Part shown: piece after piece, positions 16,165 through 22,316 of the stretch
Layout: each line of letters starts with the position of its first letter
Numbering within the stretch: position 1 is the stretch's first letter
Made by a program: the position numbers and the translations under genes
Assembly (NCBI GenBank): GCA_052139595.1
Contig: JBKQWK010000285.1
Span: 1-31,118, forward strand
Length of the DNA: 31,118 bases
Origin: JBKQWK01 sp052139595
GTDB lineage: Bacteria > Actinomycetota > Thermoleophilia > UBA2241
Direction: 5' to 3'
Notes under the pieces: model-generated
Seen by the model: only the letters and a program-made list of their open reading frames with translations
Databases searched by the model: none
Told to the model about the DNA's origin: nothing

Positions 16165-17282
16165 TACCGAGTCACCACCGCAATGTTGGCGCGCTGGCGA
16201 TTAAGGCGCCAGCGCAGGATCGGATCGAACAGACCAATGAACAGGAGCAGCATCGCCCAGCTCACCGCGGCCATTACCAGACGCCAGTGCGGCGCCCAGA
16301 GAATCACCGCCGCCGAGGCGGCGATGTTGAACAAACCGGCCGGAATAAGGATCTTCCAGGCGAAGCCCATGAGCTGATCCACCTGCAGGCGCGGCAGCGA
16401 GAGCCGAATCCACACGAGCACAAAGACGAGGATCCACGTCTTGATGACAAACCAGAGAATCGGCACCAGGGCGACGCCATGAATGCTGAGCAGGTTCTCG
16501 AGAGGGCCGTGCCAGCCGCCGAAAAAGAGCGTCACGGCAACCATCGACATGATGGTCAGGCCGGCGTACTCATTAAGGTAGAACATGCCAAAGCGCATGC
16601 CCGAGTACTCGGTACCGTACCCGGAGACGAGTTCTGACTCCGACTCGGGCAAGTCAAACGGACCGCGATTCAGCTCGGCGATGCTGGCGATGTAGAAAAT
16701 CATGAACGTGAAAGGCGCGTAAAAAACGAGCCAGTGGTAGTGCGCCTGCATGGCGACAACCGTGTTGAGGTTGAAGGAGCCGGCGATCATGGCGACCACC
16801 AGCAAGCCGAGCAGCATCGGCACCTCGTAGCTGACCATCTGGGCCGCACCGCGCAAGGCACCGACCAGCGAATACTTGTTATGTGACGCCCAGCCACCAA
16901 GCAGGATGGAGATCGTCGTGAAGCTGGTGATGGCTACCAGGTAAATGATGCCGATGTTGAGGTTCTGCGGCGTGAAGCCCTTGGTGTAGGGAATCACAAC
17001 TTGCACAGCAACGGCGCCGATCATGACCATGATCGGCGCCAGGGTAAAGGTGAACTTGTCTGCCAGAGCAGGACGAAAGTCCTCCTTGCCCATCATCTTG
17101 AAGGCATCGGCGATGCTCTGCAGGACGCCCTTCCAGCCGGTGCGGTTTGGGCCGAGCCGGTCCTGCATGAACGCCAGAAAGCGGCGCTCGAAAAGAATAT
17201 TGACGAGCGCCGAGACGAACACCACCACGTACGCAATGACGACCGAGACGACACCGCGCAAGATTTCGAGAAAAATATGCAT
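16164..17282 (-). CDS. nuoH: NADH-quinone oxidoreductase subunit H
   Basis: This membrane subunit anchors the peripheral arm and lines the quinone chamber of complex I. The 372-residue protein has 8-9 helices. Family signatures are FERRFLAFMQDRLGPNRTGW, DAFKMMGKEDFRP, IASIAELNRGPFDLPESESE and SGYGTEYSGMRFGMFYLNEY. The acidic loop residues in the last two line the quinone entry path. The ATG start overlaps the nuoD stop by one base (TGATG) and has AGGAGGAA about 10 nt upstream. The order D-H, without E, F and G between them, is that of 11-subunit complex I and Fpo-type operons. Confidence 0.97.
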   Translation of the reverse strand: MHIFLEILRGVVSVVIAYVVVFVSALVNILFERRFLAFMQDRLGPNRTGWKGVLQSIADAFKMMGKEDFRPALADKFTFTLAPIMVMIGAVAVQVVIPYTKGFTPQNLNIGIIYLVAITSFTTISILLGGWASHNKYSLVGALRGAAQMVSYEVPMLLGLLVVAMIAGSFNLNTVVAMQAHYHWLVFYAPFTFMIFYIASIAELNRGPFDLPESESELVSGYGTEYSGMRFGMFYLNEYAGLTIMSMVAVTLFFGGWHGPLENLLSIHGVALVPILWFVIKTWILVFVLVWIRLSLPRLQVDQLMGFAWKILIPAGLFNIAASAAVILWAPHWRLVMAAVSWAMLLLFIGLFDPILRWRLNRQRANIAVVTR

Positions 17283-18496
17283 CAGCGGTCGATTCCTCCT
17301 AGCACGAGGTCGATGCTACCCGAGATGGCAATGGCGTCGGCGATCTTTTCACCGCGCAGTAGCTTGGGGAAGATCTGCAGGTTGCAGAAGCATGGATCGC
17401 GGTACTTGAGCCTGTACGGATACCGCGACCCGTCACTGACAATGTAGGTGCCGTACTCGCCGCGCGGGTTTTCTTGCGCCGTGTAGGCATTGCCCGGCGG
17501 CGGTGTGATGACGTACGGCGGCCGCAGCGAGCCAACCTGGACCGGCCCTTTGGGGAGCATGTCAAGACACTGATTGATGATCTTCGCCGACTCGCGCATC
17601 TCGTCCATGCGCACTTTGTAGCGGTCGAACACATCACCGTGCTCGCCAAGCGGCAAGTCAAACTCAAGCTCCGGATAGACAGAGTAGGGACGCGTACGGC
17701 GCAGGTCGTGCTTGACGCCCGAGGCGCGCGCGTTGGGACCGGTGATGGCGTAGTCGGCCACATCCTGCTGCGTGATCTGGCCCTTGCCGATGCAGCGCTG
17801 CAGAAAGATGGCGTTGGTCTCGACCAGCGACTCGTACTCCGTAATCATCTTCGGGAAGCGGGTCAGAAAGTCGCGACACCTCTCGACCCAGCCATCGGGC
17901 AGGTCGTAGCGCACACCGCCGAAGCGGAAGTAGTTGAACATCATGCGCGCGCCGCTGACCGCCTCGAGCAGGTCGAGGATCTCTTCACGATCGCGGAACA
18001 TGTAGAAGACCATCGCTGTACCCAACGGTGAAAGGTCGGCGACGAAGGTACCCACCGCAACGAGGTGACTGGCGATACGGTTGAGTTCGGCCACGATGAC
18101 GCGAATGAACTCGGCGCGCCGCGTCGGCTCGATGCCGGCGAGCTTCTCAACAGTTTGCACGTACCCCCACTCGCAGTTCATACCGGCGACATACTCGGTC
18201 CGATCCGGAATCGGAATGTACTGGAAATAGGTGCGTTTCTCGGCCAGCTTTTCCTTGCAGCGATGCAGGTAGCCGATCACCGGGATGACATCCTTGATGA
18301 CCTCGCCGTCGAGCGTGCAGACAAGGCGCAGCACGCCATGCGTTGACGGATGCTGCGGGCCCATGTTGACGATCACCTGATCGAGAGCCAGACCCTCCAT
18401 ATCGCTGCCCTGGCCGGCGACAGTCGCCGCCTTGGCACGATCGAGAGCAAGCTGCGCAGCGGCGTCTGGCACTGAACCTACGAATTCGTCAGACAT
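17282..18496 (-). CDS. nuoD: NADH-quinone oxidoreductase subunit D
   Basis: This 49-kDa-type subunit forms the quinone-binding site together with NuoB. The 404-residue protein contains NMGPQHPSTHGVLRL with the quinone-contacting His, GYLHRCKEKLAEKRTY, FGGVRYDLPDGW, ITGPNARASGV and the C-terminal IADAIAISGSIDLVLGGIDR. The ATG at 18496 is taken; a TTG at 18511 is less likely. The start lies 8 bases inside nuoC. Unusual points are C80 in the HRCKEK motif, where Gly is usual, and C369/C371 in RDPCFCN, where RxPSFxN is usual. The end reads GGIDR instead of the common GEVDR. The N terminus is about 30 residues longer than a minimal NuoD. Confidence 0.96.
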   Translation of the reverse strand: MSDEFVGSVPDAAAQLALDRAKAATVAGQGSDMEGLALDQVIVNMGPQHPSTHGVLRLVCTLDGEVIKDVIPVIGYLHRCKEKLAEKRTYFQYIPIPDRTEYVAGMNCEWGYVQTVEKLAGIEPTRRAEFIRVIVAELNRIASHLVAVGTFVADLSPLGTAMVFYMFRDREEILDLLEAVSGARMMFNYFRFGGVRYDLPDGWVERCRDFLTRFPKMITEYESLVETNAIFLQRCIGKGQITQQDVADYAITGPNARASGVKHDLRRTRPYSVYPELEFDLPLGEHGDVFDRYKVRMDEMRESAKIINQCLDMLPKGPVQVGSLRPPYVITPPPGNAYTAQENPRGEYGTYIVSDGSRYPYRLKYRDPCFCNLQIFPKLLRGEKIADAIAISGSIDLVLGGIDR

Positions 18497-18986
18497 TCGG
18501 ATGATTCTCAATCAGGTCGACGTAGTCTTTGCGCAGGGGGTGACCGATCCAGTCGTCCTTGAGCAGGATGCGCCGCAGGTCGGGGTGTCCCTCATAGCGA
18601 ATGCCCATCATGTCCCACGCCTCGCGTTCGTGCCAGTTTGCCGCCGGCCAGACATCACACACGGTGTCGACGACCGGATCGTCGCGCGGTACCTCGACAT
18701 GGATCTCGAGATAGGTGTTGCTGGCATACGAGTAGAGATGGTACACACTCTCAAAGTGCGTCTGGTAATCGACGGCAGCAACGAAGTTGCACGAGTCGTA
18801 GCAGGCCACCGGCAGCGCCCGCAAGCGTTCGGCAACGGTATGCAACTTGGCCCTCTCGACTTTGACGACGACCGTGTCGGGCTCTTGCACGCGCACATCG
18901 ACTAAATCGGCGGTGAACTCGGCTTCCAGCCGTGTCGCGTGCTCGTCGATGGTCATACTGACGGATCCGATCTCAGGCAGAAGCAT
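18489..18986 (-). CDS. nuoC: NADH-quinone oxidoreductase subunit C
   Basis: This 30-kDa-type subunit of the connecting module has 165 residues and binds NuoD and NuoB. The family signature is intact: WHEREAWDMMGIRYEGHPDL followed by RRILLKDDWIGHPLRKDY. The ATG at 18986 is chosen because GTGAGG lies 7 nt upstream, overlapping the nuoB stop; an internal ATG at 18956 lacks such a site. It is separate from nuoD, not fused as in E. coli. Confidence 0.95.
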   Translation of the reverse strand: MLLPEIGSVSMTIDEHATRLEAEFTADLVDVRVQEPDTVVVKVERAKLHTVAERLRALPVACYDSCNFVAAVDYQTHFESVYHLYSYASNTYLEIHVEVPRDDPVVDTVCDVWPAANWHEREAWDMMGIRYEGHPDLRRILLKDDWIGHPLRKDYVDLIENHPNV

Positions 18987-18995
18987 GCATGAACC

Positions 18996-19601
18996 TCACT
19001 CGTCGACGACGGAGTGCGAAGCCAGCGGAGAACCAGAGTCCACCCCCGCGCCGACCGGCCCTGCGCTCGTCGCCGCGGCGAGGCGCGAGGGCTCGCCATG
19101 AGCACGCACGAAACTGCCCTTCTGGATCACCTTCTGCAGCTCGAGCAGACCCTGGAAAAGCGCCTCGGGACGAGGCGGACAGCCAGGAATGTACACATCC
19201 ACCGGCACGACTTTATCGACGCCGTTGACGACGTTGTAGCCATCGAAAAAAGGTCCGCCGCTGGTCGCACAAGCGCCCATGCTGATGACCCACTTGGGTT
19301 CGGCCATCTGGTCGTAGAGGCGCTTGAGCACCGGCGCCATCTTCTCGTTGACGGTGCCGGCGACAATCATGAGGTCGCACTGCCGCGGCGTAGGGCGAAA
19401 GACCTCCATGCCGTAGCGCGCCACATCGAAGCGAGCAAAACCAGAGCTGAGCATCTCAATGGCGCAACAAGCGAGGCCGTACGTAAACGGGAAAACCGAG
19501 TGCGAACGCGCCCAGTTGAAGACAAAATCGAGGCTCGTGGTGATGATATTGGGTTGGTCGAAATCGCTGACCTTAGGATACTTCAGGCTGATCAGGCCCA
19601 C
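18996..19601 (-). CDS. nuoB: NADH-quinone oxidoreductase subunit B
   Basis: This subunit carries the terminal [4Fe-4S] cluster N2 that reduces quinone. The ligands are visible as the tandem C45-C46 in YGLACCAIEM, C111 in ISMGACATSGG and C141 in YIPGCPPRPEAL. The GTG at 19601 is chosen; it gives 201 residues, overlaps the nuoA stop by 10 bases and has GGAAGGGAG 7 nt upstream. The frame is open for another 400 bases upstream, but that part reads as a shadow of nuoA. About 30 extra residues rich in Ala, Gly and Ser follow the conserved core at the C terminus. I cannot assign them a role. Confidence 0.96.
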   Translation of the reverse strand: MGLISLKYPKVSDFDQPNIITTSLDFVFNWARSHSVFPFTYGLACCAIEMLSSGFARFDVARYGMEVFRPTPRQCDLMIVAGTVNEKMAPVLKRLYDQMAEPKWVISMGACATSGGPFFDGYNVVNGVDKVVPVDVYIPGCPPRPEALFQGLLELQKVIQKGSFVRAHGEPSRLAAATSAGPVGAGVDSGSPLASHSVVDE

Positions 19602-19960
19602 GCTAGCGCTCCCTTCCGCCAGGCATAAACCAGCCCAACTACCAGAATGGCGATAAACGTCATCATTTCGATGAAGCCGGAGCCGCCGAGCGAGCGAAAC
19701 GTGATCGTCCAAGGGAACAGGTAGATTGACTCGACGTCGAAAACAAGGAAGAGCAAGGCAAACACGTAATAGCGCACCGCAAACGGATGCCAGCTGTCGC
19801 CCACCGGCTCGATGCCGCACTCGTAAGGCGACAGTTTCGTCTTCGTGGGGTTGTCGGGGTTGATGAGCTTGCTGGTCAGAAGAATGAGTACCACCAACAG
19901 GCCCCCCGAGGCAACGAACGCAGCCACGTAGAGCCAGTTCGTGAGGTAGGCCCCAGTCAT
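19592..19960 (-). CDS. nuoA: NADH-quinone oxidoreductase subunit A
   Basis: This small three-helix membrane subunit of complex I has 122 residues and is the first gene of the operon. The signature YECGIEPVGDSWHPFAVRYY is followed by FLVFDVESIYLFPW, which contains the conserved Asp and Glu of the loop near the quinone cavity. The ATG at 19960 is used. The frame runs on upstream without a stop to 20218, but that sequence does not look like protein and lies over the putative promoter. The ribosome site is modest (AAAGG, about 11 nt upstream). Confidence 0.95.
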   Translation of the reverse strand: MTGAYLTNWLYVAAFVASGGLLVVLILLTSKLINPDNPTKTKLSPYECGIEPVGDSWHPFAVRYYVFALLFLVFDVESIYLFPWTITFRSLGGSGFIEMMTFIAILVVGLVYAWRKGALAWA

Positions 19961-20087
19961 ACGATCCCACACCTTTGCTCGCTGTGAAAACGGACGAGCG
20001 GCGCATCTTTCCCAGCCACCCGCAGCCAGCACTCTACAGAGAAAACCTGAATAAACCGGCCGGTCGAGGAGTGCGTCGACTGGTCGG

Positions 20088-20117
20088 AATATATCAGACC
20101 GAATCAGAGCAACGCAA
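20088..20117 (-). promoter_or_regulatory. Candidate promoter of the nuo operon
   Basis: On the minus strand TTGCGT and TATATT are separated by 18 nt, about 130 nt upstream of the nuoA start. The -35 box is only a partial match. It is the best promoter-like pair I found in the region. Confidence 0.4.
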
Positions 20118-20222
20118 CCGCGAAACTTTTCACATGCGCGCTGCTGACGGCCATCATTTGCCGTGATTTCCGGGATCTCTGAAGCTACGGTTAACCAGCC
20201 GCGCCCTCGCGTGCACATACAA

Positions 20223-20242
20223 ATTGCACCGCTGATTGCACC
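20223..20242 (+). repeat. Direct repeat ATTGCACC, two copies 12 bp apart
   Basis: ATTGCACC occurs at 20223-20230 and 20235-20242, so the copies are about one helical turn apart, ending 17 bp before the tatA -35 box. That position would suit an activator site. No regulator is identified. Confidence 0.5.
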
Positions 20243-20259
20243 AAACCAGCGCCGCCACG

Positions 20260-20288
20260 TTGACCGCTGACCGCAGGCGCACTACCAT
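20260..20288 (+). promoter_or_regulatory. Promoter of tatA-tatC
   Basis: TTGACC at 20260-20265 and TACCAT at 20283-20288 are spaced by 17 bp. The predicted start of transcription is near 20295, which leaves a leader of about 33 nt containing the AGGAG ribosome site at 20314. Confidence 0.55.
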
Positions 20289-20327
20289 GAGAACTCGATT
20301 CACTCTTCTCGGCAGGAGTTGCTGCAC

Positions 20328-20861
20328 ATGCCTAATATCGGTTTTCCAGAATTGGTCATCGTCCTCGTCGTTGCTCTTCTTGTCTTCGGCCCCAAGAAAC
20401 TGCCCGAGATGGGGCGCTCGCTCGGCAAGAGCATCCGTGAATTTAAGCAGGCGACCTCTGGCCTCAAGGACGAACTCAGCCTCGGCCTTGAAGGCAACTC
20501 TGTGCCACCAGACGCAACGCCAGTAGCGCCGGGCGCGATGCCCACTACCGACACCGCGCCCACCGTCGCTGCCACCGCTGTGGCGGCACACGCTGTGACG
20601 GTTACCGCGCCGCCGCCGTTGCCTGCGGCCAGCGAAGCTGAAAGGGCGGCGCTGGCGGCCTATGGCATCGACCCCGAAGGCAACCCCATCGCTGCCGAGG
20701 TGGCAACGGCTCAAACGACACCACCGTCAGTTTTCGTCGACGCCAACGGCAACGAGTACCGACTTGCCGCGGCGCCGGCAGCAGAGCCAGCGGCGAACGT
20801 TGCCATTGATGCTGCTGCAGACCAAGCGCCCGACGCGCTCAGCGACCAGGCAATCATCTGA
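20328..20861 (+). CDS. tatA: Sec-independent protein translocase subunit TatA, with long C-terminal tail
   Basis: TatA forms the pore-like part of the twin-arginine translocase, which exports folded, often cofactor-bearing proteins. One N-terminal helix is followed by an amphipathic helix: IGFPELVIVLVVALLVFGPK, KLPEMGRSLGKSIREFKQA. The ATG at 20328 is chosen because AGGAG lies 9 nt upstream; a TTG three codons earlier is unlikely. The protein has 177 residues, about twice the usual 60-90. Residues after about 55 are a low-complexity Ala/Pro/Thr-rich tail of about 120 residues, with EAERAALAAYGIDPEGNP and DANGNEYRLAA the only less repetitive parts. It is followed by tatC after 14 bases. No tatB is present in the window. 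Confidence 0.93.
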   Translation: MPNIGFPELVIVLVVALLVFGPKKLPEMGRSLGKSIREFKQATSGLKDELSLGLEGNSVPPDATPVAPGAMPTTDTAPTVAATAVAAHAVTVTAPPPLPAASEAERAALAAYGIDPEGNPIAAEVATAQTTPPSVFVDANGNEYRLAAAPAAEPAANVAIDAAADQAPDALSDQAII

Positions 20862-20875
20862 AGAAGCTGCACCCC

Positions 20876-21664
20876 ATGCTCAGTGCTGACGATCGCTTGT
20901 CCCTGGTCGAGCACCTCGATGAGCTGCGCAAGCGTCTGTTTCGGGTCGCTTTCGTTCTCCTCGCTGGTGTCATCATCGCCGGCGTCTTCAACAGCATGCT
21001 CTTCAAGCTGTTGCTCAGTCCACTGCCACTGAGGTTTCGCCACCTGACGACGTTTAGCCCCGCCGAGCCGTTCATGGTCAGCTTCAAGGTGTGGGTCTAT
21101 TGCGGCCTTTTGATCGCCTCACCATTCGTTATCTATCAGTTCTGGGCCTTCGTTGGGCCGGCGTTTTCGGCCAACGAGAAGAAGTACTTCTATCCCGTCG
21201 TGGCCTCAACGGCGGCGCTCTTCCTCGGCGGCGTCGTCTTCTGTTACCTGATCGTGCTGCCTCGCGGCCTCTCCTGGCTGCTCACCTTCAACGGACCCTA
21301 CTTCAACGTGCAGAACCGGGCCCAGGAGTACTTCTCCTTCGTCGCCATGTTTCTGCTCGCCTTCGGGGCCGTCTTCGAGCTACCGGTCGTCATCGTCCTT
21401 GCCGCTCGTCTTGGCATCGTCGACAACAAGTTCCTGCGCAAGAACCGCAAGTACGCTCTCCTCATCAACGCGGTGATTGCCGCCGTAGCCACGCCCAGCC
21501 AGGACGCCTTCAGCATGATTGCCATGTTCATTCCACTGATCGTTCTCTACGAGGTCTCGATCTGGGTGGCCCGCTTCGTCGAACCGAAGCGACGGGCGCG
21601 GCTCTCGGGAGCACCCGCCGTTACCGATGGCGACGGCGGCGGGACCGCCACCGGCACGCTGTAG
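20876..21664 (+). CDS. tatC: Sec-independent protein translocase subunit TatC
   Basis: TatC is the six-helix receptor of the twin-arginine pathway that binds the RR signal peptide. The 262-residue protein has the N-terminal recognition motif LVEHLDELRKRLFRVA, then FSPAEPFMVSFKVWVY, PFVIYQFWAFVGPAF, a third periplasmic segment, FGAVFELPVVIVLAARLGIV with the conserved Glu, and ATPSQDAFSMIAMFIPL. The C-terminal tail is short and Gly-rich. The ATG start has a weak GAAGAAG site upstream. It forms an operon with tatA and converges on the aldolase gene. Confidence 0.96.
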   Translation: MLSADDRLSLVEHLDELRKRLFRVAFVLLAGVIIAGVFNSMLFKLLLSPLPLRFRHLTTFSPAEPFMVSFKVWVYCGLLIASPFVIYQFWAFVGPAFSANEKKYFYPVVASTAALFLGGVVFCYLIVLPRGLSWLLTFNGPYFNVQNRAQEYFSFVAMFLLAFGAVFELPVVIVLAARLGIVDNKFLRKNRKYALLINAVIAAVATPSQDAFSMIAMFIPLIVLYEVSIWVARFVEPKRRARLSGAPAVTDGDGGGTATGTL

Positions 21665-21667
21665 CGG

Positions 21668-21683
21668 CGGCGCCCAGGCGCCG
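21668..21683. terminator. Inverted repeat between convergent tatC and aldolase genes, possible terminator
   Basis: CGGCGCC-CA-GGCGCCG is a perfect 7-bp dyad just after the tatC stop. No T-run follows on either strand, so an intrinsic terminator is uncertain. Nearby, CCGGCTCACCA occurs twice (from 21699 and 21715). Confidence 0.3.
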
Positions 21684-21719
21684 GATGGTCAGGCGGCCCG
21701 GCTCACCACACGGTCCGGC

Positions 21720-22316
21720 TCACCATGTTTCGTAGCGTTCGCTGCCCTTGCGATACTCTTTTACCGCCTGCCCCATACCCTCTGTAAGAGTCATGATTTT
21801 GCAGGTCATTTCAAAAACACTGGTGAGCTGATACGCCTCTTCGAGCAGGTTGCCGATCGCAAACGGACCGTGCCCGCGCAGCATGACGAGGTCATACTCT
21901 GCCAGCCACTGAGGTAGCAACGCCGCCACCTCTTTGGAGCCCGCTGTGAGTTCGGTGTGCACCACCGGCACCTTGTGCAACAGGTACGAGCCCTCGCTGT
22001 CGACCGGCACGATCTCGTCTTTGACCAGCGATTGGGCGATGCCGTACGGAGGGTGCGTATGGATGATGGCCAGTGCCGCCGTGCTCTGGTAGATGGCGCG
22101 ATGCACGCCGATCTCGGTACTCGCCAAGGTGACATTACTGTCGTTTTCATCGAGGCCAGTCTCAATCAGATCGCGATCTTCAAGCCGACCGATCATGCTG
22201 CCCCGACGGGTAATGAGAATGCGATCGCCCATACGAACGCTCATGTTGCCGCCGTGTGAGCTGACAACGCCGGCGAGAAAGAGATCACGGCCGATGCGTT
22301 GGAACTCTTCGATCAT
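21720..22316 (-). CDS. Class II aldolase/adducin family protein (L-fuculose-phosphate aldolase-like)
   Basis: This is a zinc-dependent aldolase of the FucA/AraD family. Members cleave L-fuculose-1-phosphate or related sugar phosphates to dihydroxyacetone phosphate and an aldehyde, or epimerise pentulose phosphates. The 198-residue protein has SSHGGNMSVRMGDRILIT, then STEIGVHRAIY with the catalytic Glu, IIHTHPPYG with two zinc His, and LRGHGPFAIG with the third zinc His. The ATG at 22316 overlaps the stop of the AOR gene by one base (TGATG), so the two are translationally coupled; 15 codons upstream are open but lie inside the AOR gene. Coupling to an aldehyde oxidoreductase suggests that an aldehyde made by this aldolase is the AOR substrate, but the true substrate is unknown. 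Confidence 0.86.
   Translation of the reverse strand: MIEEFQRIGRDLFLAGVVSSHGGNMSVRMGDRILITRRGSMIGRLEDRDLIETGLDENDSNVTLASTEIGVHRAIYQSTAALAIIHTHPPYGIAQSLVKDEIVPVDSEGSYLLHKVPVVHTELTAGSKEVAALLPQWLAEYDLVMLRGHGPFAIGNLLEEAYQLTSVFEMTCKIMTLTEGMGQAVKEYRKGSERYETW

Larger units (their letters stand above)
19961..20327. other. Divergent promoter region between nuoA and tatA
   Basis: No gene is seen in these 367 bases. The region carries a candidate promoter for the nuo operon on the minus strand, a good promoter for tatA on the plus strand, and an 8-bp direct repeat just upstream of the tatA -35 box. The nuo mRNA would have a leader of about 120 nt, in which I recognise no known riboswitch. Confidence 0.65.

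Noticed and set aside
17282..18496. NuoD as a possible NiFe hydrogenase large subunit because of RDPCFCN
   Set aside because: The C-terminal motif is CxC, not CxxC, the N-terminal CxxC pair is missing, and quinone-site residues such as GPQHPSTHG are intact.
19602..20006. Upstream extension of nuoB to an earlier start, giving about 336 residues
   Set aside because: The extra part overlaps nuoA almost completely and is Arg-rich shadow sequence. The GTG at 19601 has a good ribosome site and gives the normal NuoB length.
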